From: Coptodactyla brooksi
Taxonomy: Eukaryota > Arthropoda > Insecta > Coleoptera > Scarabaeidae
Direction of reading: 5' to 3'
Length of the DNA: 23,706 bases
Assembly: GCA_033557675.1 (NCBI GenBank)
Contig: JAWQRM010000360.1
Location: 1 to 23,706, forward strand
Part shown: positions 1-10,269 of the stretch, in pieces
Position numbering within the stretch: the first letter of the stretch is position 1
Layout: each line of letters opens with the position of its first letter
Notes under the pieces: model-generated
Database searches by the model: none
Told to the model about the DNA's origin: nothing
What the model saw: only the letters and a program-made list of their open reading frames with translations
Translations under genes and position numbers: made by a program

Positions 1-240
1 GGACATTCACGTACACTGGACCTCACACCCACCGCATAACGAAAATCTTCAAAAAACAAAATATAAATATTGTACTCCGCACAGCACACAATATGAAACA
101 CATTACACAATCAGCAATAGAAGAAAACAACACAATGGAACTATTCGGTATATATAAAATCAAGTTTGGCACATGCAACATGAAATACATAGGCCAAACT
201 GGCAGAAAATTCTAAGACGAATACATAAAATCTTACATAA
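1..240 (+). pseudogene. Penelope-like element, GIY-YIG endonuclease end (fragment)
   Basis: Frame 3 is open from the window edge to a TAA at 213-215. It reads a short linker (…HRITKIFKKQNINIV…) followed by GIYKIKFGTCNMKYIGQTGR. GIY is at 147-155 and YIG at 186-194, with the CxxC-like GTCNMKYIGQ spacing typical of the C-terminal endonuclease of Penelope-like retroelements. In that family this domain nicks target DNA for target-primed reverse transcription, downstream of the reverse transcriptase. Here the stop falls right after GRKF, where the catalytic Arg and the RYxEH segment normally follow, and translation is lost soon after, so the piece is dead. The element enters from the left edge, and its reverse transcriptase part is not in this window on this strand. 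An orphan GIY-YIG gene is the alternative, but the upstream linker fits a PLE much better. Confidence 0.8.
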
Positions 241-3200
241 ACAATAATTGATGATTATCGACAGAAAAATAAATTGGAAGTAACACATATGTAATTAATA
301 TTAAAAAAATCTTAGCAAAGTGTTCAAACATGCACATGCATCAAAAATGGCTGCTCAGATTAAAGAAAGCTTATTCTTATTTATATGTCGTTAACAATAT
401 ATAAACTAAACTGTGGATCCATAGCAACATTCATCTGCAAAGAAAGATTAGATAATTTGACAATGAGTCTCTATCCAAAGAATACTTTTGATAGAACCTC
501 ATTGCTTCTGACCAATTTCTCTGCACACAAACATTTTGTTATTTTATTGAAATTTAATTCCATAGTATTTTATAGCTCCTTTTACAAGTTTCCTTCTACG
601 TGACTTTCAATGGATAATTTGGCGTACAAAGGACATTCTTCGCCCAAAAATGATAAGACTCATTGAAGAAAATCTTGAGAAATATTTAATTTTAAATGCA
701 GATGAAAATATCCTCGATATAGAACATTAATTATTTCATGCTGAAGGCACTGATTTCCTCATGCATCGCTAATTAGTGCGGCAAATCAGATGTATATGCA
801 ACGGACCATCCATTATCTACTGCAACGGACTATTCATTTTTATACATTCGTTTGAAATTATTGGTCACAACATAGTTAACAGCGGCTTTACTTTGTTCCT
901 TACTAACAACATAAATATTATGTTTTCCGTATTAGATAACCATATCAACAACCAAGAACTTTGATTGATGGTTATTTGACAATTCAACTATAACTTTCAA
1001 TAAAAAATTTACAAAATATTTATTATTATTGTATTATATCTTACTCTTAATAAGGTTTTAACTATTTTTTGTCACTTGATAAAATGTTTTGGCAACCGAG
1101 CACCTACCAGATTAAGAGAGTGTCGGTACATTCGATCATGTAAATAGTAAAAAATTAATATATATGACAGTATCGCTAATGAATTACTTGGGCGGTTGTG
1201 TTCTATAACTGTTGGCCTCTTTCTTTTCTTTTCACATTTTTGCCATAACTAAGAAAGTAGGTCGATGACCTATTTCTAATTCTTCTGGTAGATTAGATTA
1301 AGTCTGGTAGCTTACAACTGTAAACATGGAAATTTGAATATTTTCTATTATCATCTAATTATGCATGACACAATTTTCATATACTATAAAAATATGATAA
1401 AATAAGTTTGATGAGTTTGTACAGGTGACCCATAAGTAATATAGCAACAAAAGTGCGTACCTCAATTCAAAAGTTGGCAATAAAAGGGATGATATGTATG
1501 ATGTATGCTATTAAAATCAGTTTTATTTTTTTGCGTAAGATCTAAAGTTTTTGTAATATAGATGTGGTAATTAGATTACTGGCAGAAACCAACTATCATA
1601 GATGGCGTAACCTGGGCTATTTCCTGAGCGTTTTCAAAAAGACTGAACTTTTTAGCTATTAATTTAAGCAACTTTTAATTCAAAAATTGTTTTTTGAATG
1701 AAAAATTTTAATATATTTTTTTCGCTAATTTTAATTTTTTATTTATTTTTTATTTCCAAAACTTTCTAACTGGCGCCAAAATGGAATTTTCCAGATGTTT
1801 GCTGTTTAAGTTATAGAGGCAAAATAAATATTTTAAATTCTTATGTGGGTTGACAGCCTTGTTTCGTCTTAATATGATGGTGTTGAATTTTCATCCTGTT
1901 CTGAATTCCAAAAAACTTTGTTCGTAAGAAGAATTATTCGTAAGAAGAGTAAGAACGTAATAAAAAGAGCATTATCCAAAACCGAAAGATTTTTTTTTTC
2001 CATTTTCGCTCATATATGGGAAAGTAATGCACTTATACTAAATCACATTTACCAAAGATTTTCTCATTTAAAAACAATACGTGTTTGTTAAATCGTTTAT
2101 TTAGTATCTTCCTTAAAAACAAAGTCCTTTCATAACCCAAATCCAGCACTACCAATTTGGACCACTTTGTTTAGCAATAAATTGTAAATCATGTTCGAAA
2201 TACATTAGAAAGCAAAAACACATGATTGGCTGGTAATTCATACAGATTCCCTGGCTTAAATACTTAAAGGGCAAATGTCTCGAAAATATTATTTTTATGG
2301 CAATATGTGTTTGGTAATAGTCGACGTAACCTCTTTAAACAGATTAGATTAGGCACCCTCTTTTCAATTAAAATAAAAAATTATTACCAACCATTGCATT
2401 AAGGTAAATGTAGAGAAATTATAATACCTTGCCCACAGGAATTTGTCACTGTGTATCAAAAATATAATTTCTGAATACAACATTATCTCTGTCTACACAT
2501 CCAATATGTGCCTCATTATGCAATTATCATACTAAATTAATCTAATGAATAACTCTCAACTCAGAACGAGCAACGATAATTGATTTTGATTGACACCGCA
2601 AAATTTTGGACATATACTTTATAAATGTCCAAAAGATATTTTGATTGATACGACGATGTTTTAGGTATGTGTGTCATAATAATTTATTGTCACTGTTAAA
2701 GAAAATACCTTTTCAACATTTATGAACGATGTTTATGAAACTAATCGTAACGTTCAAAACAATTTGTATGATTTCATTTATAATTTACAGTGTGAACCCT
2801 AAGTGCTATGAATCACTACGACAAAGCATTTAATTGAGTAGATTATCAATTCATTTTTTAATTCTGAAGTAAAATGGGTAAAATTTAGTAAAATTTGTAC
2901 ACCCATTTGTACAGTGTTTATGCTATGCACAAATGGGGACGCATTAAGAACGCAGGATCCATCAGATGCCTAGTCTTGATACAACTGTTTCCTCATGAAT
3001 GATTCATGTCCATTGGATGGAAGCCACTCACGTACAAAATAATTTTAAGATTATGATATGGGCTTTAAAATGGGGAGATCAGATAATCGATCCATACTAT
3101 ACTGATTAATCGACTCATATTGCGTTAATGGATATTTTCATTATTGATCCATATTTTAATAATGGAAATATTACTATGTCTACCTTCGTACAAATAGCCG

Positions 3201-3445
3201 TGATTTACAGCAAGTGTTGTACAAAGTGCATGTAGTAAATAAACTATTGTTATCTTTAAAGGTCATGCAGAAGTATCAACTTTATTTTGTGTTAACATTT
3301 GAGCTGATAAAAATGCCGAATATAAAGCTTCCTAGTAAATATATCGTGTGAATATTAAATGCATTTTAATTACTTCCTCGTGCAATTGATGCTATTAAAG
3401 CTAGGATATTTTATATAAAATACACACGTAACGTATATTTTTCAG
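241..3445. other. AT-rich stretch without recognisable gene
   Basis: About 3.2 kb with no convincing coding signal, RNA gene or mobile-element terminus on either strand. Short open frames at 385-603 and 776-964 encode low-complexity peptides with no motif I know. A short frame at about 604-727, just past the endonuclease fragment, could be further decayed PLE or neighbouring repeat sequence, but I could not tie it to a family. A run of 9 T near 1990 and T-rich patches at 1720-1760 are simple low-complexity sequence. Confidence 0.5.
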
Positions 3446-3655
3446 GCCGTTATTAAATTTTCTTGACGTCGGGCTGCAAGCGACCGAGAAATCGCGCCGG
3501 CGAATCTCGGTGTCCACAAAAGAAATGTTGTTCTAAAAGACTGGTTATACTACAACCTGTGCATAAATTATTGCGAGCAGGCGGATCATAAAACGAATTA
3601 ACGCTTGCAATTGTGGGAGGTATCGGATGTAAAACAGAAATGCGACATATACTAT
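3446..3655. other. GC-richer block of unknown nature
   Basis: This 210-bp block is clearly richer in G+C and CpG than its surroundings. It follows a pyrimidine tract ending in TTTTTCAG (3438-3445), which looks like a 3' splice site, and ends at a perfect hairpin. On the minus strand an open frame covers 3453-3677 and ends in a Pro/Arg/Cys-containing tail (GHRDSPARFLGRLQPDVKKI). On the plus strand all frames contain stops. I do not recognise either peptide. It could be a remnant exon or part of an old repeat. The composition change is what I see; function is unknown. Confidence 0.3.
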
Positions 3656-3692
3656 TCTTAAAATCTGATAACGACACTATCAGATTTTAAGA
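3656..3692. repeat. Perfect 15-bp inverted repeat (hairpin)
   Basis: TCTTAAAATCTGATA (3656-3670) is matched exactly by its reverse complement at 3678-3692, separated by a 7-nt loop (acgacac). It sits at the right border of the GC-richer block. No flanking direct repeat was seen that would make it a transposon end pair. Confidence 0.85.
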
Positions 3693-3739
3693 CCAACGAA
3701 TATCTGGACGCTATGAACTGATTTTGTTTCTTACTTTCC

Positions 3740-3960
3740 TTTTTGTTAAAAGTAAATGCTTTTTTTCAAAAGAAAAATTTTTTTCACCAAAATTTTTATT
3801 TCAAAAAGCTTTTTTTTCGTCTGAACGAAAGCCGGATTAGAAAAAAAAATTTTAAAGAAATTTTATGAAATTTTATGTTCAGACAAAAAAAATTTGAAAA
3901 ATTTTTCAAAACTATTTTTTTTTTAATTTTTAAAATCTTTTTTGAAAATTTTTTCTTGAT
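3740..3960. repeat. T/A-rich imperfect foldback
   Basis: Poly-T and poly-A blocks surround a clear inverted pair, GTCTGAAC at 3819-3826 and GTTCAGAC at 3877-3884. The T-rich sequence left of the first arm (with TTTCAAAAAGC) and the A-rich sequence right of the second (with TTTGAAAAATTTTTC) can pair further. The extended arms are low complexity, so only the 8-bp core is specific. Confidence 0.45.
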
Positions 3961-4560
3961 TATTTTTGTTTAAATCCCAACAGGCCCTGCATGCTACCGC
4001 CAAGTTTTAAATTAATCTCGCCAACGGTTCAAAAGTTATCAAGGTTTTTCTTCATATAGCTCAATAATTGTTACCCTGTAGCTACCAGGTACAAATTAAC
4101 CCGACGTAGTAAATAGTGTTCGACGTCATCTCCAATTACCCAGTCATGAGCACGAAAGGGCTGTTCTGGAGCTGTACCTGAAGTCTTTTTATTAGCCTTG
4201 GCATTCTTCTAACGGATATTGATCTAATAGTCGTGATGAATTGGATGCTAAACATTTACACTTATAGCAACATTTACAGAAATTTATTGTTGCTGCAATA
4301 GTTGCAATTACTTCCAGATATTTAAGAAATGCTTTTGGCACCTAGACCATTAGAAAGTCGTGAAGTAAAAGATGATTTGTGCTTTATTTTTATAATTGAA
4401 TTGCTTGTGTCTCATGTCTTAGAAACTCATACAATTTTTGATACTTTTAAGGTTTGTATTGAATAATTTGTTCCTAATAGATTGACTAAATAGTTATAGC
4501 CATTAAATCAAATAAATAAAAAAAGAATAGGCTTACTTAGTAGAATCGATACCTTAGGAA
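3961..4560. other. No recognisable feature
   Basis: 600 bp of AT-rich sequence. I see no coding pattern, terminal repeat or RNA gene here on either strand. Confidence 0.4.
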
Positions 4561-5090
4561 TACAAAAGAAGTCCTGACCCTGAAATTGAAACAGGCGCAC
4601 CAAATGAACACGAAGTGGGGAAAACCCTAAAGCAATTGAAGAACAATACAATAGCAGGAACAGATTGTTATCTGTTGTGTTTGGGATGTTATCCCAAATG
4701 AGTTAAAGCTTAAATTAAAATAAACACAAAAGTCATAACAAAACTAGTAAAAACAACTTTTAGAGTCGAAGAAAGAATACCATAGGAAAACAAACAAGGG
4801 AAGCAGAACTAATAAGATTCGAGAACAATAAGAATTGTGAACGATACCAGCAAAATACTTGTAGAAGTGTTGTAAAAGTAGGGTTAAAAATCCAATTGAT
4901 AACTTTCAGAATAATATTCTGAAACATAACTAAATAAATACTTATACATGGATCTGCAACTGATATGCAGAATTTATCGAGCAGTAATTGAAATAAATGG
5001 AAATGTGTCAGAAATGATAAAAAATATGAAAGCAGTGAGACAAGATTGCATGTTATCATTGCTACTACCTTTAATTATATTCTTCGGGTG
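4561..5090 (+). pseudogene. Non-LTR retrotransposon reverse transcriptase fragment (RTE/Jockey-like)
   Basis: Two separated pieces in the same frame (frame 1) match conserved parts of non-LTR reverse transcriptases. At about 4612-4671 the frame reads EVGKTLKQLKNNTIAGTDC, corresponding to the 'ik.lK..KA.G.D' block ahead of the palm. At 4948-5090 it reads …YRAVIEINGNVSEMIKNMK followed by AVRQDCMLSLLLPLII, the decayed form of the GVRQGC-LSPLLFN block. Between them is degraded sequence with several stops, including a stretch (KTTFRVEERIP, ENKQGKQN) that could be the remains of the 'eeQaGFRkgr' motif. The catalytic YxDD box is absent, so the copy is truncated as well as broken. The parent enzyme copies element RNA into nicked DNA. 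Clade assignment is tentative; a second, unrelated-looking fragment of this class lies at 10270-10707. Confidence 0.68.
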
Positions 5091-5229
5091 GTTAATAACC
5101 TTGTTTCGTCGTACTAATGTATTGTTGTTTTATTACAAACCCGTTCTGACGATCATTTACTTTATGTGGTTGACGACGCGTTACGACTTTCATCATTTTC
5201 AAGTATAGCATGTTATATAGGTTTCTAAA
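5091..5229. other. Short spacer between two opposed retroelement fragments
   Basis: The plus-strand frame from the non-LTR fragment stays open to 5208 but no longer resembles reverse transcriptase after about 5090. The minus-strand PLE remnant begins to its right. No further feature is seen. Confidence 0.3.
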
Positions 5230-5745
5230 TCATGAGTAGTGAGGTGAAGCTTCCTGTTGGTTATTAATTTGTATGTGGGTGTTTTCCATTGTATTGCCAA
5301 TATTGCAATTATTTCTTCAATGGTATCTAGCTCGGCATTTATTGAGTTGTTCGGCGTAGTTGGAGTCTGTCCTATTAAAGCCGTACGATTTGCACATGTT
5401 GCAAATTAATTTGTAAGATTTTAATTGATGTGTTGTAAGATTTGTAGTGATTCCTAATGACTATGATACTATCTAGTATAACTACTATGATACTATGACT
5501 GATGACTAATACGTCATCAACGTATCTGTACCTGGTGAATGCTTGCAATTTAGTTTTTGCTTTATCGACTATTGTTTCTTCTAGGTTTTGTAAGGAAAAG
5601 TTCTGAGAGGATTCCAGATAGTGGACTGCCCATTGGTTGTCCATCTTCTTGCCCATATATGTATGAAAACATATATGAAAACTATTTATTTTATATATAG
5701 GCGACATGTCTACAGTAAAACACAAAATTTGTATGAATAATAATA
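5230..5745 (-). pseudogene. Penelope-like element reverse transcriptase fragment
   Basis: Read on the minus strand, the frame around 5590-5670 gives YGQEDGQPMGSPLSGILSEL, the PLE/telomerase-like block with the GxPMGSPLSxxL signature. A frameshift near 5590 moves translation into LQNLEETIVDKAKTKLQAF and then YRYVDDVLVI, with the catalytic YVDD at 5504-5524. After a locally duplicated segment the remains of the linker (SINAELDTIEEI) appear at about 5310-5350 in another frame, a position that precedes the GIY-YIG domain in intact PLEs. The endonuclease itself is missing here. The enzyme would reverse-transcribe element RNA in the nucleus. The frameshifts, stops and missing domain show a dead copy. 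It is not obviously the same copy as the endonuclease fragment at 1-240, which lies on the other strand. Confidence 0.78.
5460..5496. repeat. 13-bp direct repeat inside the PLE reverse transcriptase
   Basis: ACTATGATACTAT occurs at 5460-5472 and again at 5484-5496. It accounts for the odd repeated peptide just after the YVDD box (IIVVILDSIIVI) and looks like a local duplication acquired after the element died. Confidence 0.7.
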
Positions 5746-5797
5746 CTCCTGTACTGGCCAAAGGTATAAAGCTCATACTGACATACGTCAGTATTGT

Positions 5798-5849
5798 CAT
5801 GTTAGATTCTCAAAGTAATTGCTTTCAATTACTTTGAGAATGTAACATG
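5798..5849. repeat. Strong hairpin, 24-nt arms
   Basis: CATGTTA-G-ATTCTCAAAGTAATTG (5798-5821) pairs with 5826-5849 around a 4-nt loop (cttt). Twenty-three of 24 positions pair, with a single G/G mismatch. It lies just upstream (in minus-strand sense) of the PLE reverse transcriptase fragment. Confidence 0.9.
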
Positions 5850-5904
5850 AATCCTTCTATTTGCGAGTTTTTAGCTGTGTAATTAGATATGAAACAAAAA
5901 GTTT

Positions 5905-5959
5905 TCCGAAAATATCTAATTTCACCAAATTGTTTTGGTGAAATTCTGCTGTTTTCGGA
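5905..5959. repeat. Second hairpin, interrupted stem
   Basis: AATTTCACCAAA (5918-5929) pairs perfectly with 5934-5945 around the loop ttgt. An outer stem, TCCGAAAA (5905-5912) with TTTTCGGA (5952-5959), extends it after a small internal loop. It lies about 55 bp from the previous hairpin and inside an unrecognised plus-strand open frame (5889-6131). Confidence 0.8.
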
Positions 5960-6131
5960 GTTTCTTTCTCACTTGTTTAAAAAAGCTCTAACTTTAAAGT
6001 ACGTTAGACAATATGTTACAATTATGTTATATACTTTTGGCCAGTTCTGTATAGAAAAGAAAGAGTTAGCCCATTCCTTAGAGGCCTTTAAGAAAGATGC
6101 TAAAGAGGAATTCAAGATTGTTTATGACTAG

Positions 6132-7763
6132 GGCCCCCGGCAAATAGCTTAAATATGTGCAGGATAACATCAGAACTCTTAAAACCGGTTCAAAATAATT
6201 GGCATCTCTTTCAGCTAATTTGAATTTTAAAAAATTAACTTGTCTTTTCACTTAGCCTCTTATTAATAGAACAAATATGTACAGATTAACACAACAATGT
6301 ATTGTAACAAGTGGAACTCCCATAAATATATGAATGTTCCAACACAATACACTGAAACTCAATGTTAACTTCTAATTGTTGAACTGTACTTTATTTTTTT
6401 TGTAGAGCTGTATATTACTTAAAATCGGATAACAACTAGAAAAAAATATTAATATGTTTGTCATAGGACAATTTTTCTTATTTAATGGCATTTCTGGTCA
6501 TTAAACAAGGAAAAATTTATTTAATCTGTCAGGAAGTATAAAGCTATTCAAAATAAATCTAGTACTCTCAAAAATTTGTGAGTTCCACAACATTAGACAT
6601 ACTCCAATACACCTTACGTTTTCATATTGTTAGCACTATAGTCAGACGACATTGTCGTGATTCTTGATATCCTTGAAAACTTTACTGAACAAAATTTGAA
6701 TAATTTAATCTCGCTCATGAAATAAAACTATATTATTGTTTAATGAAACCATTAAAACAAATTGTTGAACCTCAAACCTGTCAATATTGTCGCACGTTTA
6801 CAACTTGTTATCTTTAGATAAAGTTTATCTGTAAAACAGCGCCCGGATTTGAGATTTTCAAAACAACTTTCCTTTTTATATTTCCACTGCATAAAAGGTT
6901 AACTATGAGTTCTGGACCTCCTCACTATTTTAAAGCAAAGCGCAATAACTGAGTACTTCTACTACCATTAACGGAAACCGCAATTTTGCGGTTATGTTCC
7001 TTGCAGAGAATGTCGAAAGCTCTAAATTTCAATTTGTGTTGTCAGTTCAATGTCTGAAATATCTGACTCTAAGAAAAAATTACATAATCCGAAGAAATAG
7101 CGACCGTAAGAGCAAACTGTCATAGAATCCTTTCATTCATAGCAGTGGTAATTCGAAATGTGATTTATAGCATACATAAGGGCAAATAACACATACTACG
7201 CCGACCACTCTGGCAAAGTGACTGCTTAATGTTATTTTCTACAATTCTAAGGAATCCATGAACTTTGATGGCTAAAAGAATGCCTTTAAATGTATCAAAA
7301 GGGTATTCGGAGTAAAGCGTGATGGAACTTCTTCACACTGCTATTGATTTACTGATTGACATTTGGATTTTTCAAAATGCTAAAACCGCCAAACGGTTTA
7401 CTTAAGAAGTATTAATGATGAAGTATTAATAATTAATGTCCTTAATTAATAATATATTTTGGGTACGTTTAGACGAGCCATCATTGTTAGGGATAATATT
7501 AGCTAACATAGTACATTGAAATACAAAGTCTCTGATAATCCTGGTTAGAACAACATAACGTATCTCTTTATGCAAAATCATTAAAATTGCAACTACTTTA
7601 GTTGGTAAAGACACATCAATTTCGAAAAACTTCCACTTCCTGATTATGATTTTAATCCTACAGACAATATTTGGGGATTCTGAATTGTGGGTTTGGAACC
7701 TGTGGCTTCCTATCAAAGTTAATCAATGGTTATCATTTAACAAAACCAGGAAATTTACTGATC
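6132..7763. other. Gene-free AT-rich stretch
   Basis: No recognisable gene. A minus-strand open frame at 7426-7716 has no motif I know. One short inverted repeat, AACCGCAA/TTGCGGTT (6976-6993, 2-nt loop), is visible. If the PLE motif at 7764-7803 and the PLE reverse transcriptase at 5230-5745 belong to one minus-strand element, this stretch would hold its lost N-terminal half, but I could not read any of it. Confidence 0.35.
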
Positions 7764-7803
7764 GAGGCACGTTTCGCTGACGATGTCAGCATCGTCGGGA
7801 GTG
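7764..7803 (-). repeat. PLE-terminal, hammerhead-ribozyme-like motif, copy 1
   Basis: On the minus strand this reads CCGACGA (7792-7798), one unpaired T, then a perfect 6-bp stem GCTGAC/GTCAGC (7785-7790 with 7776-7781) around a 3-nt loop, then GAAAC (7771-7775) and GTGC. That is the order of a hammerhead ribozyme core (CUGANGA, stem II, GAAA). Hammerhead motifs are known from the terminal repeats of Penelope-like elements. Two bases of the CUGAUGA box differ here (U to C twice), and there is an extra base next to stem II, so activity is unlikely. A close relative lies at 19598-19640. Confidence 0.55.
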
Positions 7804-7806
7804 ACC

Positions 7807-7830
7807 AGAGATAAAAGGACTTTTGTCTCT
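7807..7830. repeat. Short hairpin beside the PLE motif
   Basis: AGAGATAAAAG (7807-7817) and CTTTTGTCTCT (7820-7830) pair at 10 of 11 positions around a 2-nt loop. It directly abuts the hammerhead-like motif and may be part of the same terminal structure. Confidence 0.6.
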
Positions 7831-7839
7831 TGTCGTTCC

Positions 7840-9658
7840 ATGTAAGTACTACATACTTAGTACATATAATATTGTAATAAAAAAGTTAAAAATAACCAGA
7901 GCATTGTAATAAAGTGAATTTAGCAACAGAACGGGTCATGTATCCTTTGTAGAGTTTTGAGGCATAGAATATCATATTATGATGTTCAGCAAATCATATT
8001 ATGATATTTTATTCCTATTAAAAGTTGAAACAAAAACGTAAAACTTAACCATATTGCATTAAAAGTCAGCTTTATCTCTCATAATATTAAGTGCATTTTA
8101 CTACACAATATTCATTTAGGTACAGATTCTTGGGAACTTTCGATTGGTTGCAGTGTTTTTGGGGTAGATGGGCATCTATGCATATCGTTGCGTATTTGGT
8201 AATTTTTTAAAGTAAGAGAACAATGAAGTTGTTGCATCGATTGACTTTTCCTTTGAACGAAAAGTTTCTTCATACCGTACAATGATGTTTGTTAACATTT
8301 TACTAACATTAAACATTTGAACCATGTTTACATTATGTTCCATCTCAGCAAGTGTCCTCTGCTGATTCATTAAAAAGCAATTCCCCATCTACCAAATATA
8401 TGTCATGAGATTGCATTAAGTAATTTACGTCTTAAAAATTTACTGCTAATAATGCTTGACTAATCAGAATCATAGTATTTTAAATTATCCTAGCCCGGTA
8501 ACCAGGTGAACAAAACTAATGCTGATCAAAATATGATTAGAAGCATTATCAAAAACTTATTGTTCTTCATTACTGTATTTAAAAAATCACATGGGACGCA
8601 AAATTGAAGTAGTTGGACGTAATATGTGAAGATTAAACTAATTATGGGCATGATCTCGATCATCCGATCTCTGTGTCTCCCTTATCAAGAATGATAAAAG
8701 ACAAAATTCATGTGATTTCATATCTTTAAAATTTAATTTGTCAACTAGTATTTATAGTTAGATTAACCTGCAAATTATTATTTGGAGTTATTAATTCTTT
8801 TGGAAAGGCCAGCTTTGTCTTATAAATAAAATAACCCAAAAGTTCATCTAACTTTTTTCATTCTCAAAATAACTAGCACTAAATATAAGTCGTAGCTTCT
8901 TTGGCCACTATAGTTTCCGAAATCTCAGGACTAAGCATCAAAAAAAATCATGTAATAGGTTTAATAATAACTTAAATAATTATGTATATGATTTCCTTTT
9001 ATGATATACTAATCTATCAGCTTAAGCAACAAATAGTAAAATAATATTTTCTTTATTCTTTCTATATTCCACCTCGAATATAACAGAGCGGTACCTTCAA
9101 CTTCGATGATGTTATAGGCAAAGATAAGAGTTATGAGCGTTATTTTTAGAAGTTTAGTAGAAATAAGTCATTCCCGTGTCAGTATTATAACACTGATCAA
9201 TTTTTTAAATATATAATTTCGTAACTTTTACTTTTAATTTTTAACCTTTGATTTTTGACATCAACTGAAAATATTCGAGCAAGGTGTAAGTAACAACGCA
9301 GATTGCCTAACATAATTATAAGAAGTGGATAAAACCGTGCATACCTAACCCCGATTAGCTTCATTTAGTGCCAAGTGATATTCATATTATAAAAATAACT
9401 GAAAAAAGGAACTATAAAAAAACTGTAATGGCAAAAAAGTATATTTTCCTTACAATTGCTATAAAAAGCAGACTTTGCCACTTGCGTATGTGAATTCAAA
9501 CTTGGAATTTTCCTATAAACAATTGCATCTGCGTGTAATTATTGTCTCATGTTGAAATAAGTTTTTTAACGTTTATTAATGTAACATAATTGAGTACACA
9601 AAGAAAAATATCATATCCATGTAGTTAATAATAATGTATATACCCTATACGACCAATG
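7840..9658. other. Gene-free AT-rich stretch
   Basis: About 1.8 kb without a recognisable gene, RNA or element end. A minus-strand open frame at 8176-8388 has no motif I can name. A short direct repeat, catattatgat, occurs twice at about 7972-8000. Confidence 0.4.
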
Positions 9659-9704
9659 TCCATTATTAATCTATATTTATATGAAAATATAGATCAATAA
9701 TGGA
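9659..9704. repeat. Hairpin with 20-nt arms
   Basis: TCCATTATTAATCTATATTT (9659-9678) pairs with its reverse complement at 9685-9704 at 19 of 20 positions, with a 6-nt loop. The surrounding sequence is AT-rich but the arms are not simple repeats. No flanking target duplication is obvious. Confidence 0.85.
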
Positions 9705-10269
9705 TAATATATTATATTTATATGCCAATTACTTGGTTACTACATACAATTCATATTCGGATGTTTCATGGAAACATACAAATCTAATATATAAGCCAAA
9801 TATACACTGTAGTAATTATCTATGTTATATATAATGCAAATACATCTGATATCTATCCGCGACAGAGAAAAAATTACTTATAAACTCCTAAAGATACAAG
9901 AACAAATGTAAAACAAAAGCAACAAATGTGTTATTAACAGTAGCAGAAGTATGCGAGATAAGGATCGACAAGAATATGGAGGGAAATGACAAGGAGGTAA
10001 AAAGTAAGAAGAAGGCACATTCAGGATAGAAAATAAGTGTATTCAGAAACAGGAAAGAGGTGAAGCAAAGGAGTAAGTATGAAAGGCAAAAAGGAATAGG
10101 TGGGAACTTTTCAGAAATCAGACGGAGTCGGAGTATAGAACAAATAAAATTTCTGGAAAACAGAACCGACAAAGATGAGACAATGTGGAACATATACATA
10201 TAATAAAAACGGATTACTTAGAATGAAACTGATATAGTTGCATTTTAGAATAAATGCTGGTTGTAGAGA

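Noticed and set aside
385..603. 72-codon plus-strand open frame
   Set aside because: No motif, AT-driven composition and no coding neighbour; expected by chance in such sequence.
776..964. 62-codon plus-strand open frame
   Set aside because: Hydrophobic, Asn/Ile-rich peptide without recognisable pattern or clear start context.
2340..2352. TTAGGCACCCT shared with about 12307-12318
   Set aside because: About 11 bp only, no flanking similarity.
4760..5059. 99-codon minus-strand open frame
   Set aside because: It lies antisense to the non-LTR reverse transcriptase fragment, which has the recognisable motifs on the plus strand.
5375..5450. Peptide IKILQINLQH resembling the start of a non-LTR ORF2
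   Set aside because: Only about ten residues, inside the PLE remnant and followed directly by stops; no endonuclease motifs follow in any frame.
5889..6131. 80-codon plus-strand open frame with a Lys/Glu-rich end
   Set aside because: Its start overlaps the second hairpin and no family pattern is visible; kept only as a note.
7426..7716. 96-codon minus-strand open frame
   Set aside because: No domain recognised; does not resemble the PLE N-terminus that might be expected there.
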